Shown piece by piece: positions 56,488 to 63,939 of a stretch of 64,000 bases of DNA; position 1 is the first letter of the stretch; each line of letters starts with the position of its first letter. Source of the stretch: an uncultured Pseudomonadota bacterium (GTDB lineage: Bacteria; Pseudomonadota; Gammaproteobacteria; Burkholderiales; SG8-39). A program made the translations under genes and the position numbers. Location of the stretch: positions 52,467 to 116,466 of the forward strand of contig CAIXPL010000022.1 in assembly GCA_903921325.1 (NCBI GenBank), read 5' to 3'. The notes beneath the pieces are model-generated. The model saw only the letters and a list, made by a program, of their open reading frames with translations. It had not been told where the DNA came from and made no database searches.

Positions 56488-57288
56488 TCAGCGGGCAGCC
56501 AGAGCAATTCTTTTGGCGAGCTCAAGCAAAGGGTTCTTGAGTGCGGCCACGACCTCCTGGGGCCGGACGGTGGTTGTCAGACTCGCGTTAAGTATGCACA
56601 CCAATCGCCCCTCAATCACAATCGGCGTGGCGAGCGCGACCACCTCAGGTTGCCAGGTTGCCATGCAGTATCCATATCGACGGACACTCGCGATGGCCCG
56701 CTCCAGTTCCACCTTGAGTTGCGGCCAGTGTTGAGTGCGCTTCAATCGCACGTGCGCTATAAACCCGTCCCGCTCGGCCGCCGAGGTCACCGCCAGCCAG
56801 GCGCGCCCGAGCGAGGTGAGCTCAATGGGGACGCGTTGCCCGCTCACCACCTTGCGTAACGACGCTCGCGCACTGTAGCGAACGGATTCGAGGTAGACCA
56901 TCTCATCACGGTCGCGCACCGCCAGGCCCACATTGATCTTGTGTGCCATGGCTGTCTCAAGCATCAGTGGCGTGGCAACGGCCAGCAGCGAAGAGCCGCT
57001 ACGCATGGAATGCGAGAGACTGAGCACTGGCGCGCCAAGGCGATAGGCGCGCAAGGCCGTGTCCCGCTCCAGATAGCCCGCGCCAACGAGCGTCTGCGTC
57101 AGGCGACTTACCGTGGCTCTGGATAAACCGGTACGTTCGGCGATATCACCATTGCCCAACACTTCTGATCCCGGGCGAAAGGCGCGCAGGATTTCGATGC
57201 CTCGCTGCAGCGACCGGTTCGCAGGTGAATGTCCGCGAACCTTCTGACGACCGACGCCTCTGGAGGTTGATTTCCGCGGTTTTTCCAT
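56488..57288 (-). CDS. IclR-family transcriptional regulator
   Basis: 266 residues from ATG 57288; the open frame upstream of it is probably not translated. The N-terminal winged helix has SLQRGIEILRAFRPGSEVLG and IAERTGLSRATVSRLTQTLV. The C-terminal effector domain (GAF-like) has AHKINVGLAVRDRDEMVYLES and SLGRAWLAVTSAAERDGF, characteristic of IclR sensor pockets for small acids. It is divergent from the Bug/enoyl-CoA hydratase/acyl-CoA ligase operon across 138 bp, so it most likely controls that operon, with the substrate or its CoA ester as effector. Confidence 0.92.
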   Translation of the reverse strand: MEKPRKSTSRGVGRQKVRGHSPANRSLQRGIEILRAFRPGSEVLGNGDIAERTGLSRATVSRLTQTLVGAGYLERDTALRAYRLGAPVLSLSHSMRSGSSLLAVATPLMLETAMAHKINVGLAVRDRDEMVYLESVRYSARASLRKVVSGQRVPIELTSLGRAWLAVTSAAERDGFIAHVRLKRTQHWPQLKVELERAIASVRRYGYCMATWQPEVVALATPIVIEGRLVCILNASLTTTVRPQEVVAALKNPLLELAKRIALAAR

Positions 57289-57297
57289 AGCCTTGCA

Positions 57298-57314
57298 TTT
57301 CCATCTGTTGGAAT
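57298..57314. promoter_or_regulatory. Candidate IclR operator between iclR and the Bug operon
   Basis: TTTCCATCTGTTGGAAT, arms TTTCCAT/TTGGAAT around CTG, five of seven positions symmetric. It lies 10 bases upstream of the IclR start and 113 bases from the Bug start, suggesting autorepression. The first ten bases repeat the site before the ModA-like gene; preceding bases CA also match, giving 12 identical bases in both. Confidence 0.5.
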
Positions 57315-57426
57315 GGGCGAGATGCGCTATCGCAGTATGCGGCATATGCTTTCGCGTTGAAACCGGTTGCAACTGGCCTCCGCGACGAGGCGTCCGATCC
57401 GGCGGCACCTAAAAAGGAGACATGCG

Positions 57427-58431
57427 ATGCGCCCTTGTTGCAAACGATACCCGGGCGCCCGGTTCAATCGACTCACCGGGTGTGTCATGGCAGCAATTCT
57501 GTTGAGCACCGCAGCGCTCGTGCATGCAGAACAGGCTTTCCCGTTCAAACCTGTGCGCCTCATTGTCCCCTTCGCGGCCGGCGGCGGCACCGACCTGATT
57601 GCCCGCACCGTTGGCGATGCCATGTCGCGTGACCTGGGGCAAGCCGTCATCGTTGAAAACAAGCCCGGTGGCGGCACTGTCATCGGCTCTGAGGCCGTCG
57701 CCAAGAGTGCGCCCGATGGCTACACCCTGCTGATCGCCACCTTTGCCCATGCGGCCAACCCGGCACTGGTCGCCAGGTTGCCCTACGTCACCGAGAAGGC
57801 ATTTGCACCGGTAGCACTGATTGGCAGTTCGCCTAACGTGCTGGTTGTACGTGCCGACAAGCCATGGAAGTCGGTCTCCGAGGTCGTCGCAGCAGCGCGT
57901 GCCAGCCCCGGTAAATTCAGCTTCGGTTCACAGGGCAACGGCACCTCGGCGCACCTCGCCGGCGCCCTGTTTGAAAACCTCGCCAGGGTGGAATTGATCC
58001 ATGTGCCCTACAAGGGCGCAGGACCGGCCATTACCGATTTGCTCGGCGGCCAGATCGATATGATGTTCGCCACCGTCTCGGCGGTCAGCCAGTTGATCGA
58101 AAGTGGCAAATTGCGGGGTCTGGCCGTGACCACCACCGATCGCTCCCCCGCGCTGGCAGGCGTACCCACTTTGGCCGAAGCGGGGGTGGCGGGATACGCC
58201 GCTGAGAGCTGGTACGGCATCTATGTCGCCGCTGGCACGCCGCGCGAGGTGATCGCCAGGCTCAATCTGTCGATTCGACGTGCCGTGCAGACCGAAGCGT
58301 TTCGCAAGCGCATCGGCGACGAAGGCCTGGTGGCCAATGTCGGCACGCCCGAGGATCTGGACCGCTATGTGCGTGGTGAAGAAGCCCGCTGGCGCCGGCT
58401 GATCAAGGAAGAACACATCAGCATTGATTGA
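57427..58431 (+). CDS. Bug-type (TTT family) periplasmic substrate-binding receptor
   Basis: 334 residues from ATG 57427, with AAGGAG 8 bases upstream. The signal peptide (CVMAAILLSTAALVHA) precedes FPFKPVRLIVPFAAGGGTDLIAR. Blocks VIVENKPGGGTVIG, LIHVPYKGAGPAITDLLGG and PTLAEAGVAGY are present. It leads an operon with enoyl-CoA hydratase (23-base gap) and an acyl-CoA ligase (5-base gap), under the divergent IclR regulator. Uptake, activation to a CoA ester and hydration of one organic acid is the likely pathway. Confidence 0.92.
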   Translation: MRPCCKRYPGARFNRLTGCVMAAILLSTAALVHAEQAFPFKPVRLIVPFAAGGGTDLIARTVGDAMSRDLGQAVIVENKPGGGTVIGSEAVAKSAPDGYTLLIATFAHAANPALVARLPYVTEKAFAPVALIGSSPNVLVVRADKPWKSVSEVVAAARASPGKFSFGSQGNGTSAHLAGALFENLARVELIHVPYKGAGPAITDLLGGQIDMMFATVSAVSQLIESGKLRGLAVTTTDRSPALAGVPTLAEAGVAGYAAESWYGIYVAAGTPREVIARLNLSIRRAVQTEAFRKRIGDEGLVANVGTPEDLDRYVRGEEARWRRLIKEEHISID

Positions 58432-58454
58432 GAATGCCAACAAGGAGCCTCGCC

Positions 58455-59249
58455 ATGGATTCATCCTCCCTCATTACCTACAGCGTTCACGAAGGCATTG
58501 CGCTGGTCACGCTCAATCGCCCCGAGAAGCGCAACGCACTGAGTGACGCCATGCGCGGTGAATTCATTGTGGCGCTTGAACAGGCCTCTGCAGACAAGGC
58601 CGTGCGCGCGGTCGTGGTCACCGGCAATGGTAAGAGTTTTTGTTCTGGCGGTGACATCCAGGGCATGCAACAGCGCCTGCAGGCACCCTCAGGGGAGATT
58701 GCCTTCAATGGATGGAGCCGGCAAAAGCGCACCCACCATGCGGTCTCACTGTTGCATTGCATGCCCAAACCGACCATCGCAGCGGTGAACGGTTCATCGG
58801 CGGGTCTTGGTACCGATCTGGCGCTGTGCTGTGACTTCATCCTCGCCTCCACAGAGGCGAGCTTTGCCTGGAGCTACATCCACCGCGGCCTCGTACCGGA
58901 TGGCGGTGGCCTGTACTTTCTGCCACGCCGGGTGGGTCTGAGTCGTGCCAAGGAGCTCATATTCAGCGGGCGGCGGGTCGATGCGCAGGAGGCCTTGCAG
59001 TTGGGCATTGCTGATCGCATCAGTGACCCGGCCAATCTGCTGTCCGAGGCGATCGCCTGGGCAAAGGAACTCAGCCAAGGTTCGCCTGCCGCGCTGGCCT
59101 TGGGCAAGGCGATCCTCGATGCAAGCCTCGAATCCGACGCGCATGACGTGTTCGCCCAGGGCAGCCAGGCGCAGAGCATCTGCTACACCACTGCCGAGCA
59201 CCACCAGGCGGTGGCCGATTTCCTCGCCAAGACCGCGCGCAAGGCCTGA
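58455..59249 (+). CDS. Enoyl-CoA hydratase/isomerase family protein
   Basis: 264 residues from ATG 58455, with AAGGAG 8 bases upstream. The crotonase fold has the CoA-binding block LVTLNRPEKRNALSDAMR, the oxyanion-hole segment KSFCSGGDIQGM, and the second glycine-rich stretch AAVNGSSAGLGTDLALCCDF. The two catalytic Glu of hydratases are not both visible: the first position falls at LGTDLAL (Asp) and the second at PDGGGLYFL (Asp), so an isomerase or other crotonase reaction is possible. It operates on the CoA ester made by the next gene. Confidence 0.88.
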   Translation: MDSSSLITYSVHEGIALVTLNRPEKRNALSDAMRGEFIVALEQASADKAVRAVVVTGNGKSFCSGGDIQGMQQRLQAPSGEIAFNGWSRQKRTHHAVSLLHCMPKPTIAAVNGSSAGLGTDLALCCDFILASTEASFAWSYIHRGLVPDGGGLYFLPRRVGLSRAKELIFSGRRVDAQEALQLGIADRISDPANLLSEAIAWAKELSQGSPAALALGKAILDASLESDAHDVFAQGSQAQSICYTTAEHHQAVADFLAKTARKA

Positions 59250-59254
59250 TCCCC

Positions 59255-61333
59255 ATGAGTCCTATCGAGCGCTTGCTCAAGCCCGCCAGTGTCGCTGTGA
59301 TCGGCGCATCCGCCGATCCGACCAAGACAGCCGGTCGCCCGGTCGCCTACCTGCGCAAGCATGGCTATGCCGGGCGCATCTATCCGGTCAATCCGCGGGT
59401 ATCTGACATTGACGGCATGCGCTGCTATTCGGACATTGCGGCCCTGCCCGAAGCACCCGATGTCGGCATCGTGCTGCTGGGTGCCGAGCGAGCACACGAG
59501 GCTGTACGGACGCTGGCCGGCCTTGGCACAAAAGCCGCGATTGTCCTGGCGAGTGGCTATTCGGAAGCCGGTGAGGCCGGTGCGTTGCGACAAGCCGCGT
59601 TGATGGAGGCCGCCGGTGGCATGCGCATCCTCGGACCCAACACGATTGGACTCGTTAATCTCAACGACGCGATCCCGTTGTCTGCCAGTGGCGCCCTCGA
59701 GATGGATCACTTTCCGGCCGGCAACATCGGCGTGGTGTCGCAAAGTGGCGGCATCCTCGGTGCTCTGCTATCGCGAGCAGCGGCAAGAGGCATCGGGCTG
59801 TCCAAGCTGGTGTCCACCAGTAACGAAGCCGACCTTGATTTGTCTGACTTCGTTGACTACTTTGCAAGCGATGCGGATACGAAGGTGATCGCGCTCTATG
59901 TCGAGACGATCCGTAACGTGGCGACATTCCGCGCCGCCGCGCTCAAGGCGCGAGCAGCCGGCAAGCCAATCGTCGCCTACAAGATCGGCCGGTCGGAATC
60001 CGGCGCTCGGGCAGCGGTATCCCACACCGGAGCACTGGCCGGTGCAGACCGAATGTACGACGCCCTGTTTCGCCAGGTCGGTGTGGTGCGTGCTGATACG
60101 TTCGCCGATCTGCTGGACATGCCGGCGGCGCTCGTCACCGGACGCTCATTGCGGGGACGGCGGGTGGCCATCCTCACCTCCACGGGTGGTGCGGGCACGC
60201 TGGTGGCCGACAGCCTCGGCGTCTGCGGATTCGAGGCGCCGGCACCGGATGCGGGCACGGCAGAGGCCTTGCGGCAATTGCAGCAGGGTAGCGAGGCGGT
60301 GCTCGACCGTAATCCCATTGACGTGACGCTGGCAGGCTTGAAGCCCGATTTGCTGCGCGGTGTCGTGCGGACTCTTCTGCAGAGCCCGACCTACGACGCC
60401 CTGGTGGTGATCGTCGGGTCGTCCGGGCTGGCGATGCCAGACTTGATGGCCGGCGCCTTGCGCGATTCACTGGCCGGCTCTGACAAGCCGGTCGTCGCCT
60501 ATGTGAGCCCGCATGCGCCGGAGGCCACCAGCATACTCAACCGCAATGGCGTGCCTACCTTCAGCGCGCCGGAGTCGGTGAGCGCGGCGTTCGCGGCCAT
60601 GTGGTCGGCCGCGCGCTGGCATGCACCGGTCTTTACTGCGCCCGCGTCTGTGGAAATCCCTGCCTACAGCGCCGGTTCGCTCGATGAAGCGCAGGCGAAG
60701 GCTCTGTTTGCCCAGTTCGGTATACAACCGGTGCGTGAGGTTGTGGTGAGCAATGCCAGTGAGGCCATGGCCGCCGCGCCGGCCCTGGGCGACAGGGTCG
60801 TGCTCAAGATGCTCTCGTCTGCGATCACACACAAGAGCGACGTCGGCGGGGTTGCGCTGGGCATTGCCGCGGCACAGGTGGGTGATCGGCTTGTCGCGAT
60901 GGCGCAGCAGGTGCAGGCAAGCACGGGCAGTGCACCGGCGGCTTACCTGTTGCAGGAGATGGTGAGTGGAACGGAAATGATTCTCGGGTTTCATCGTGAC
61001 CCGCTGGGTGATGCCATCCTGCTGGGCATGGGAGGGGTGACAGCGGAACTCATCAAGGACACAACGCTGCGTCTGCCACTGCCTGGTGGTGTGCTGAGCC
61101 GTGCCGAGGCGCGCGAGATGATCGACGAGCTCAAGACCGCGCCGCTACTCACCGGCTACCGCGGGCGCACGCCCTGCGACGTGGGTGCACTGGTGGAGGC
61201 CATCGTTGCGTTCTCGTCCCTGGTGGCGAGCATGGGTAGCCGGCTGCTTGAGGCCGAGATCAACCCGCTGTTCGTACTCCCGGAGGGGGAGGGGGTGAGG
61301 GCTGCCGATGGCGTGGCGATTCTGGGTGTTTAG
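59255..61333 (+). CDS. ADP-forming acyl-CoA synthetase (acetate-CoA ligase, NDP-forming), fused subunits
   Basis: 692 residues with alpha and beta parts fused. The CoA-binding Rossmann domain starts IERLLKPASVAVIGASADP. The ligase-CoA domain contains the phospho-His region AAVSHTGALAGADRMYDAL. The C-terminal ATP-grasp part has DEAQAKALFAQFGIQPVREV, VVLKMLSSAITHKSDVGGV and TGYRGRTPCDVGALVEA. It makes acyl-CoA from an organic acid, ATP and CoA with ADP release. It starts 5 bases after the hydratase stop. The acid is probably that bound by the Bug receptor of the same operon. Confidence 0.92.
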   Translation: MSPIERLLKPASVAVIGASADPTKTAGRPVAYLRKHGYAGRIYPVNPRVSDIDGMRCYSDIAALPEAPDVGIVLLGAERAHEAVRTLAGLGTKAAIVLASGYSEAGEAGALRQAALMEAAGGMRILGPNTIGLVNLNDAIPLSASGALEMDHFPAGNIGVVSQSGGILGALLSRAAARGIGLSKLVSTSNEADLDLSDFVDYFASDADTKVIALYVETIRNVATFRAAALKARAAGKPIVAYKIGRSESGARAAVSHTGALAGADRMYDALFRQVGVVRADTFADLLDMPAALVTGRSLRGRRVAILTSTGGAGTLVADSLGVCGFEAPAPDAGTAEALRQLQQGSEAVLDRNPIDVTLAGLKPDLLRGVVRTLLQSPTYDALVVIVGSSGLAMPDLMAGALRDSLAGSDKPVVAYVSPHAPEATSILNRNGVPTFSAPESVSAAFAAMWSAARWHAPVFTAPASVEIPAYSAGSLDEAQAKALFAQFGIQPVREVVVSNASEAMAAAPALGDRVVLKMLSSAITHKSDVGGVALGIAAAQVGDRLVAMAQQVQASTGSAPAAYLLQEMVSGTEMILGFHRDPLGDAILLGMGGVTAELIKDTTLRLPLPGGVLSRAEAREMIDELKTAPLLTGYRGRTPCDVGALVEAIVAFSSLVASMGSRLLEAEINPLFVLPEGEGVRAADGVAILGV

Positions 61334-61733
61334 TCGCGCACTGCGCTGATCGCCACGGCGCCCAGGGGAGGTCAGTGGTCTCAATGGCCGCATAGAGTGC
61401 GGTGATGGACTTTTGCTTGTGTCGAACTGCGCCCATAATCGCCGCATTAAAAGCGGAGATTGCGCTTTGCATTTGGCAAGCCCCCGATTGGCCGAACTGG
61501 CGCTGCGATCTGGCGATCTTGGCATAGCGTTTGGCCGATGTCAGTCGCACCCAGGGCTTGACGGGTTGTAGCCGCAGGCAAGGTCCACCAACCGATCGCC
61601 GTGCCTTGAGGCTGGGCAAGCGGGACAAGATTCACTACACGATCCGTCCCGGCCCATGCCAGGATGGGCCTGAAGTTTGGTCACAGCGGCCTGCAACTCC
61701 AGCGCAAAGCTGCTGGCGGGGGCTGCTGCGGAA
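61334..61733. other. 400-bp gene-free boundary region
   Basis: It lies between the acyl-CoA ligase stop and the relE-like stop. Open frames on the minus strand (about 61260-61628) run into the ligase gene and show no family motif, no ribosome site and no start-proximal features. I see nothing functional here, but it marks the change from metabolic to accessory genes. Confidence 0.4.
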
Positions 61734-62075
61734 TTACGCTCCGAGCAGTCGGCGCGCAAGCACGGATTGCATGGCGCGCCGCCCATCAGCGATCAGATTA
61801 ATGATGACTTGGTTGCCCGTCACACGGTAAATAACGCGGTACGGTTTGAAGAACGTCTGTCGGTATTCCTTGATGCCAAGGCCAACGAGTTCCCTCGGAT
61901 AACTACCTCGCTGCGGAAATTTCGACAGACTCTCCACAACGTCCAGCAATGAGTCCAATACGCAATTGGCACTGGCCACACAGTCGAACTCGGAGATGTA
62001 ATCGTGGATTGCCTCCAAATCGTGCTCAGCACCCTCGGTGAGCAAGACTTGGAACAGGTCAGGTGCGGCCACCAT
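61734..62075 (-). CDS. RelE/ParE-superfamily toxin
   Basis: 113 residues. The fold LFQVLLTEGAEHDLEAIHDYI opens typically, with GIKEYRQTFFKPYRVIYRVTGNQVIINLIADGRR as the C-terminal sheet carrying the Arg/Tyr residues of the family. It shares the A of TGA and ATG with the upstream antitoxin gene, so translation is coupled. RelE members cleave ribosome-bound mRNA, ParE members inhibit gyrase; this cannot be distinguished by eye. It pairs with the Phd-like protein at 62075. Confidence 0.85.
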   Translation of the reverse strand: MVAAPDLFQVLLTEGAEHDLEAIHDYISEFDCVASANCVLDSLLDVVESLSKFPQRGSYPRELVGLGIKEYRQTFFKPYRVIYRVTGNQVIINLIADGRRAMQSVLARRLLGA

Positions 62076-62350
62076 CAGACCGTGGATCGCTTGGCTCGAA
62101 GGCGAGCCACGACATCGGCCACCGGTTTGACCTTGCCTGCTTCCACATCCTGATTGCCCAGTGCGAGGATTTTCAGCAAAGCCAGAGTTTCTTGCGTTTC
62201 TTCGAATGAGGCCACGTCCTGCAAAACGGCCCTGGCCTCACCGTTTTGGGTGATCACCATGGGCTCGCGCTGTTCCGTGAGATGTGCCAGGACCTCCGCA
62301 GCGTTGGCTTTGAGGTAACTGATCGGTTTGACTTGAGATGAGTAACGCAT
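62075..62350 (-). CDS. Phd/YefM-family antitoxin
   Basis: 91 residues. The N-terminal DNA-binding part has VKPISYLKANAAEVLAHL and TQNGEARAVLQDVASFEE, the standard Phd/YefM beta-strand and helix block. The C-terminal tail would neutralise the partner. It is upstream of the toxin on the same strand, overlapping by one base, and is expected to repress its own promoter. The AT-rich stretch TTAATATAGTCTTTTTA (about 62378-62394) just upstream is a likely promoter region. Confidence 0.87.
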   Translation of the reverse strand: MRYSSQVKPISYLKANAAEVLAHLTEQREPMVITQNGEARAVLQDVASFEETQETLALLKILALGNQDVEAGKVKPVADVVARLRAKRSTV

Positions 62351-62444
62351 ACCCGGTGCTCCAAATTGCCAAAAGACTTAATATAGTCTTTTTACGGTTC
62401 ACTCGCAATGATGGCTGAATGGAATGCTGAAGTGCACTCGTTTG

Positions 62445-62490
62445 GCGGACGCAGGTTCAAATCCGTGAATCACCATTGAATCCGCGTCCG
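62445..62490. repeat. Imperfect palindromic repeat, copy 1
   Basis: A 46-bp sequence in which CGGACGC (62446-62452) and GCGTCCG (62484-62490) pair exactly. Inside, GG-TTCAA faces TTGAA-T-CC with single unpaired bases, giving about 14 bp of stem. A near-identical copy at 63838 is in the same orientation 1.39 kb away. Together they flank the parDE pair and the HTH gene. It could be a site-specific recombination or transposition site. No tRNA or integron attC motif was found. Confidence 0.65.
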
Positions 62491-62618
62491 TAATTGCCCA
62501 TGAACCGCCTTCCAGGCCGTGAATTCGGTCGGTCCAACTATGTAGGTTTCCAGATACGAAGTTGTCCGGGTCATTAATTTTTCCTGAAAGGGCCAAGCGC
62601 CAGTTGCCAAGTGGAACG

Positions 62619-62966
62619 TCAGGATTTGCGATCATTTGACGCAGGCAAATGTCGTGGCAGATCCATACTGTCGTGAAGCAGCCTCAGGACGTCAATGTCC
62701 GATCCGGCCGCACGGAACACCACAAAGTGTCGCCCAGCGCGCCCCTGTCGAGCGACATGCAATGTCCGAAGGCCTGGCTGGATGTCTTCGCGTGCCCTGG
62801 CGCCCAAAATATCAGGTCCATCCTCCAAGGCCTCGATGGCGAGCGCAATCGTTTCAGCGTAGGTGCTGGCTTGACCCTCACCGAAGGTCTTGACCGTCCA
62901 TTGCAGGATTTCAATGTAGTCCTGTTCAGCCCGTTGACCGAGCCGAACCGTCCAAACCGGTCTCAT
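62619..62966 (-). CDS. parE: ParE-family toxin
   Basis: 115 residues. WTVRLGQRAEQDYIEILQWT opens like ParE, and RTLHVARQGRAGRHFVVFRA with DVLRLLHDSMDLPRHL is the C-terminal sheet. ParE inhibits DNA gyrase in characterised members. The gene overlaps the antitoxin stop by four bases (ATGA). Nearby copies of a palindromic repeat frame this pair with the small HTH protein. Confidence 0.87.
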   Translation of the reverse strand: MRPVWTVRLGQRAEQDYIEILQWTVKTFGEGQASTYAETIALAIEALEDGPDILGARAREDIQPGLRTLHVARQGRAGRHFVVFRAAGSDIDVLRLLHDSMDLPRHLPASNDRKS

Positions 62967-63244
62967 GCACCTGAGATGGCTTTGGCGGCCACGGACGCCA
63001 AGCGACCTCTGAGTTGAACACCCGATTCAAAAGTGGCGTATCGCCCCTGCTCGAAGTCGGCAATGCCAACCTTGACCGCTGTACGCAGGGCCTCCAGGCG
63101 TGAGGCATCCTCGGCTTCACGTTGCTCCACCATGCGAAGCCCCTCACGCAAGACTTCGCTGGCGTTTTGATACCGTCCGGTGCTGACAAGCCGCTCCACG
63201 AAGGAGGCCTGGTAGTTGGTCAGAACAACGTTGCGTGTCGGCAT
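62963..63244 (-). CDS. parD: ParD-family antitoxin
   Basis: 93 residues from ATG 63244, with AGGAG 6 bases upstream; the longer frame to 63373 lacks any start signal. A ribbon-helix-helix domain is seen in NVVLTNYQASFVERLVSTGR and YQNASEVLREGLRMVEQRE, the ParD hallmark. It binds its own promoter as dimer and neutralises ParE. It is followed by parE with a four-base overlap. It is divergent from the HTH gene at 63388, with 143 bp between starts. Confidence 0.88.
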   Translation of the reverse strand: MPTRNVVLTNYQASFVERLVSTGRYQNASEVLREGLRMVEQREAEDASRLEALRTAVKVGIADFEQGRYATFESGVQLRGRLASVAAKAISGA

Positions 63245-63387
63245 GCCGATCTCCTCACCAGGATGTGTTGGCAGATTATGCCAATGCGCAACGGCACCGT
63301 CAATGGTTGGTTTACCGGCCAAAACGACCCCCAGTGTTGACGAATCCTCGCTTGCTGCTATTTCGCAGCGCAACTTAAGGAGTCAAC

Positions 63388-63603
63388 ATGACTGAAAAAA
63401 ACTATTTGACCCAAACTCAGCTGGCTGAACGCTGGCAAGTCACTGAAAGCTCGCTCGAGCGCTGGCGCAGCGAGCGCATAGGCCCGATCTACATGAAGAT
63501 GATGGGCCGAGTCCGTTATCGCCTGTCCGATATCACGGACTTTGAGGAGGATTCAGTTCGCGGGAATACGTCTCAGCGTGCATCAGCACGCAGTGACCGG
63601 TAG
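63388..63603 (+). CDS. Small excisionase/AlpA-like helix-turn-helix protein
   Basis: 71 residues with AAGGAG 6 bases before ATG 63388. LTQTQLAERWQVTESSLERWRSERIGPIY, followed by RVRYRLSDITDFEE, is the winged-helix (MerR-like/HTH_17) motif of AlpA and phage excisionase proteins. Such proteins assist integrase-driven excision or regulate element genes. No integrase is seen in the window, and the right edge of the element may be beyond it. It lies next to parD and between the two palindromic repeats. Confidence 0.83.
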   Translation: MTEKNYLTQTQLAERWQVTESSLERWRSERIGPIYMKMMGRVRYRLSDITDFEEDSVRGNTSQRASARSDR

Positions 63604-63939
63604 TCATGAGCAGCGACCCTCAGGATACTCGCGGAGCCATACTGGCACCTGCGGACACCTGAGGGTTGCCAAGGACAGTTACTAACAAATGCGAAATTGG
63701 TGGTGGGGTGCTACCAGAGGGCAAACGGCCTGGGAATAGCGATCCCGGGTCCTGACTAGCCACAGCTAGCTATCCCCAATTCGTAGACACCCCCCCAATG
63801 GGAACAGCCATTTCAATGCACCCAATTCTATCGATTTGCGGACGGCGGTTCAATTCCGTAAACCACCCTTGAATCCGCGTCCGCAGCCCAAGAATGCACT
63901 CAAATCAAGGGGGTGACACGTTTGCGTATTCCAAGCAAT
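63604..63939. other. 336-bp region with no gene
   Basis: No coding frame or RNA gene is recognisable. It holds the second palindromic repeat (63838-63884), a short C-run (ACCCCCCCAA near 63789) and, after about 63915, sequence resembling the start of the terminal repeats of an IS21-type element. Confidence 0.4.
63838..63884. repeat. Imperfect palindromic repeat, copy 2
   Basis: A 47-bp sequence with outer arms GCGGACG/CGTCCGC and inner GG-TTCAA facing TTGAA-T-CC, as in copy 1 at 62445. Between the copies, both outer arms and the right inner block (TTGAATCCGCGTCCG) are identical; the loop differs by substitutions. It lies 56 bases before the first IS21-like unit. Confidence 0.65.

Noticed and set aside
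61260..61628. Minus-strand hypothetical protein between ligase and TA genes
   Set aside because: Runs into the ligase C-terminus, has no ribosome site and no recognisable domain; kept as gene-free region.
62445..62490. tRNA fragment (T-loop-like GGTTCAAATCC) or integron attC
   Set aside because: The T-stem does not pair and no acceptor or anticodon arm exists. attC would need RYYYAAC/GTTRRRY boxes at the ends, which are absent.
62399..62635. 78-codon minus-strand open frame
   Set aside because: It consists mostly of the palindromic repeat and flanks; no ribosome site and no family resemblance.
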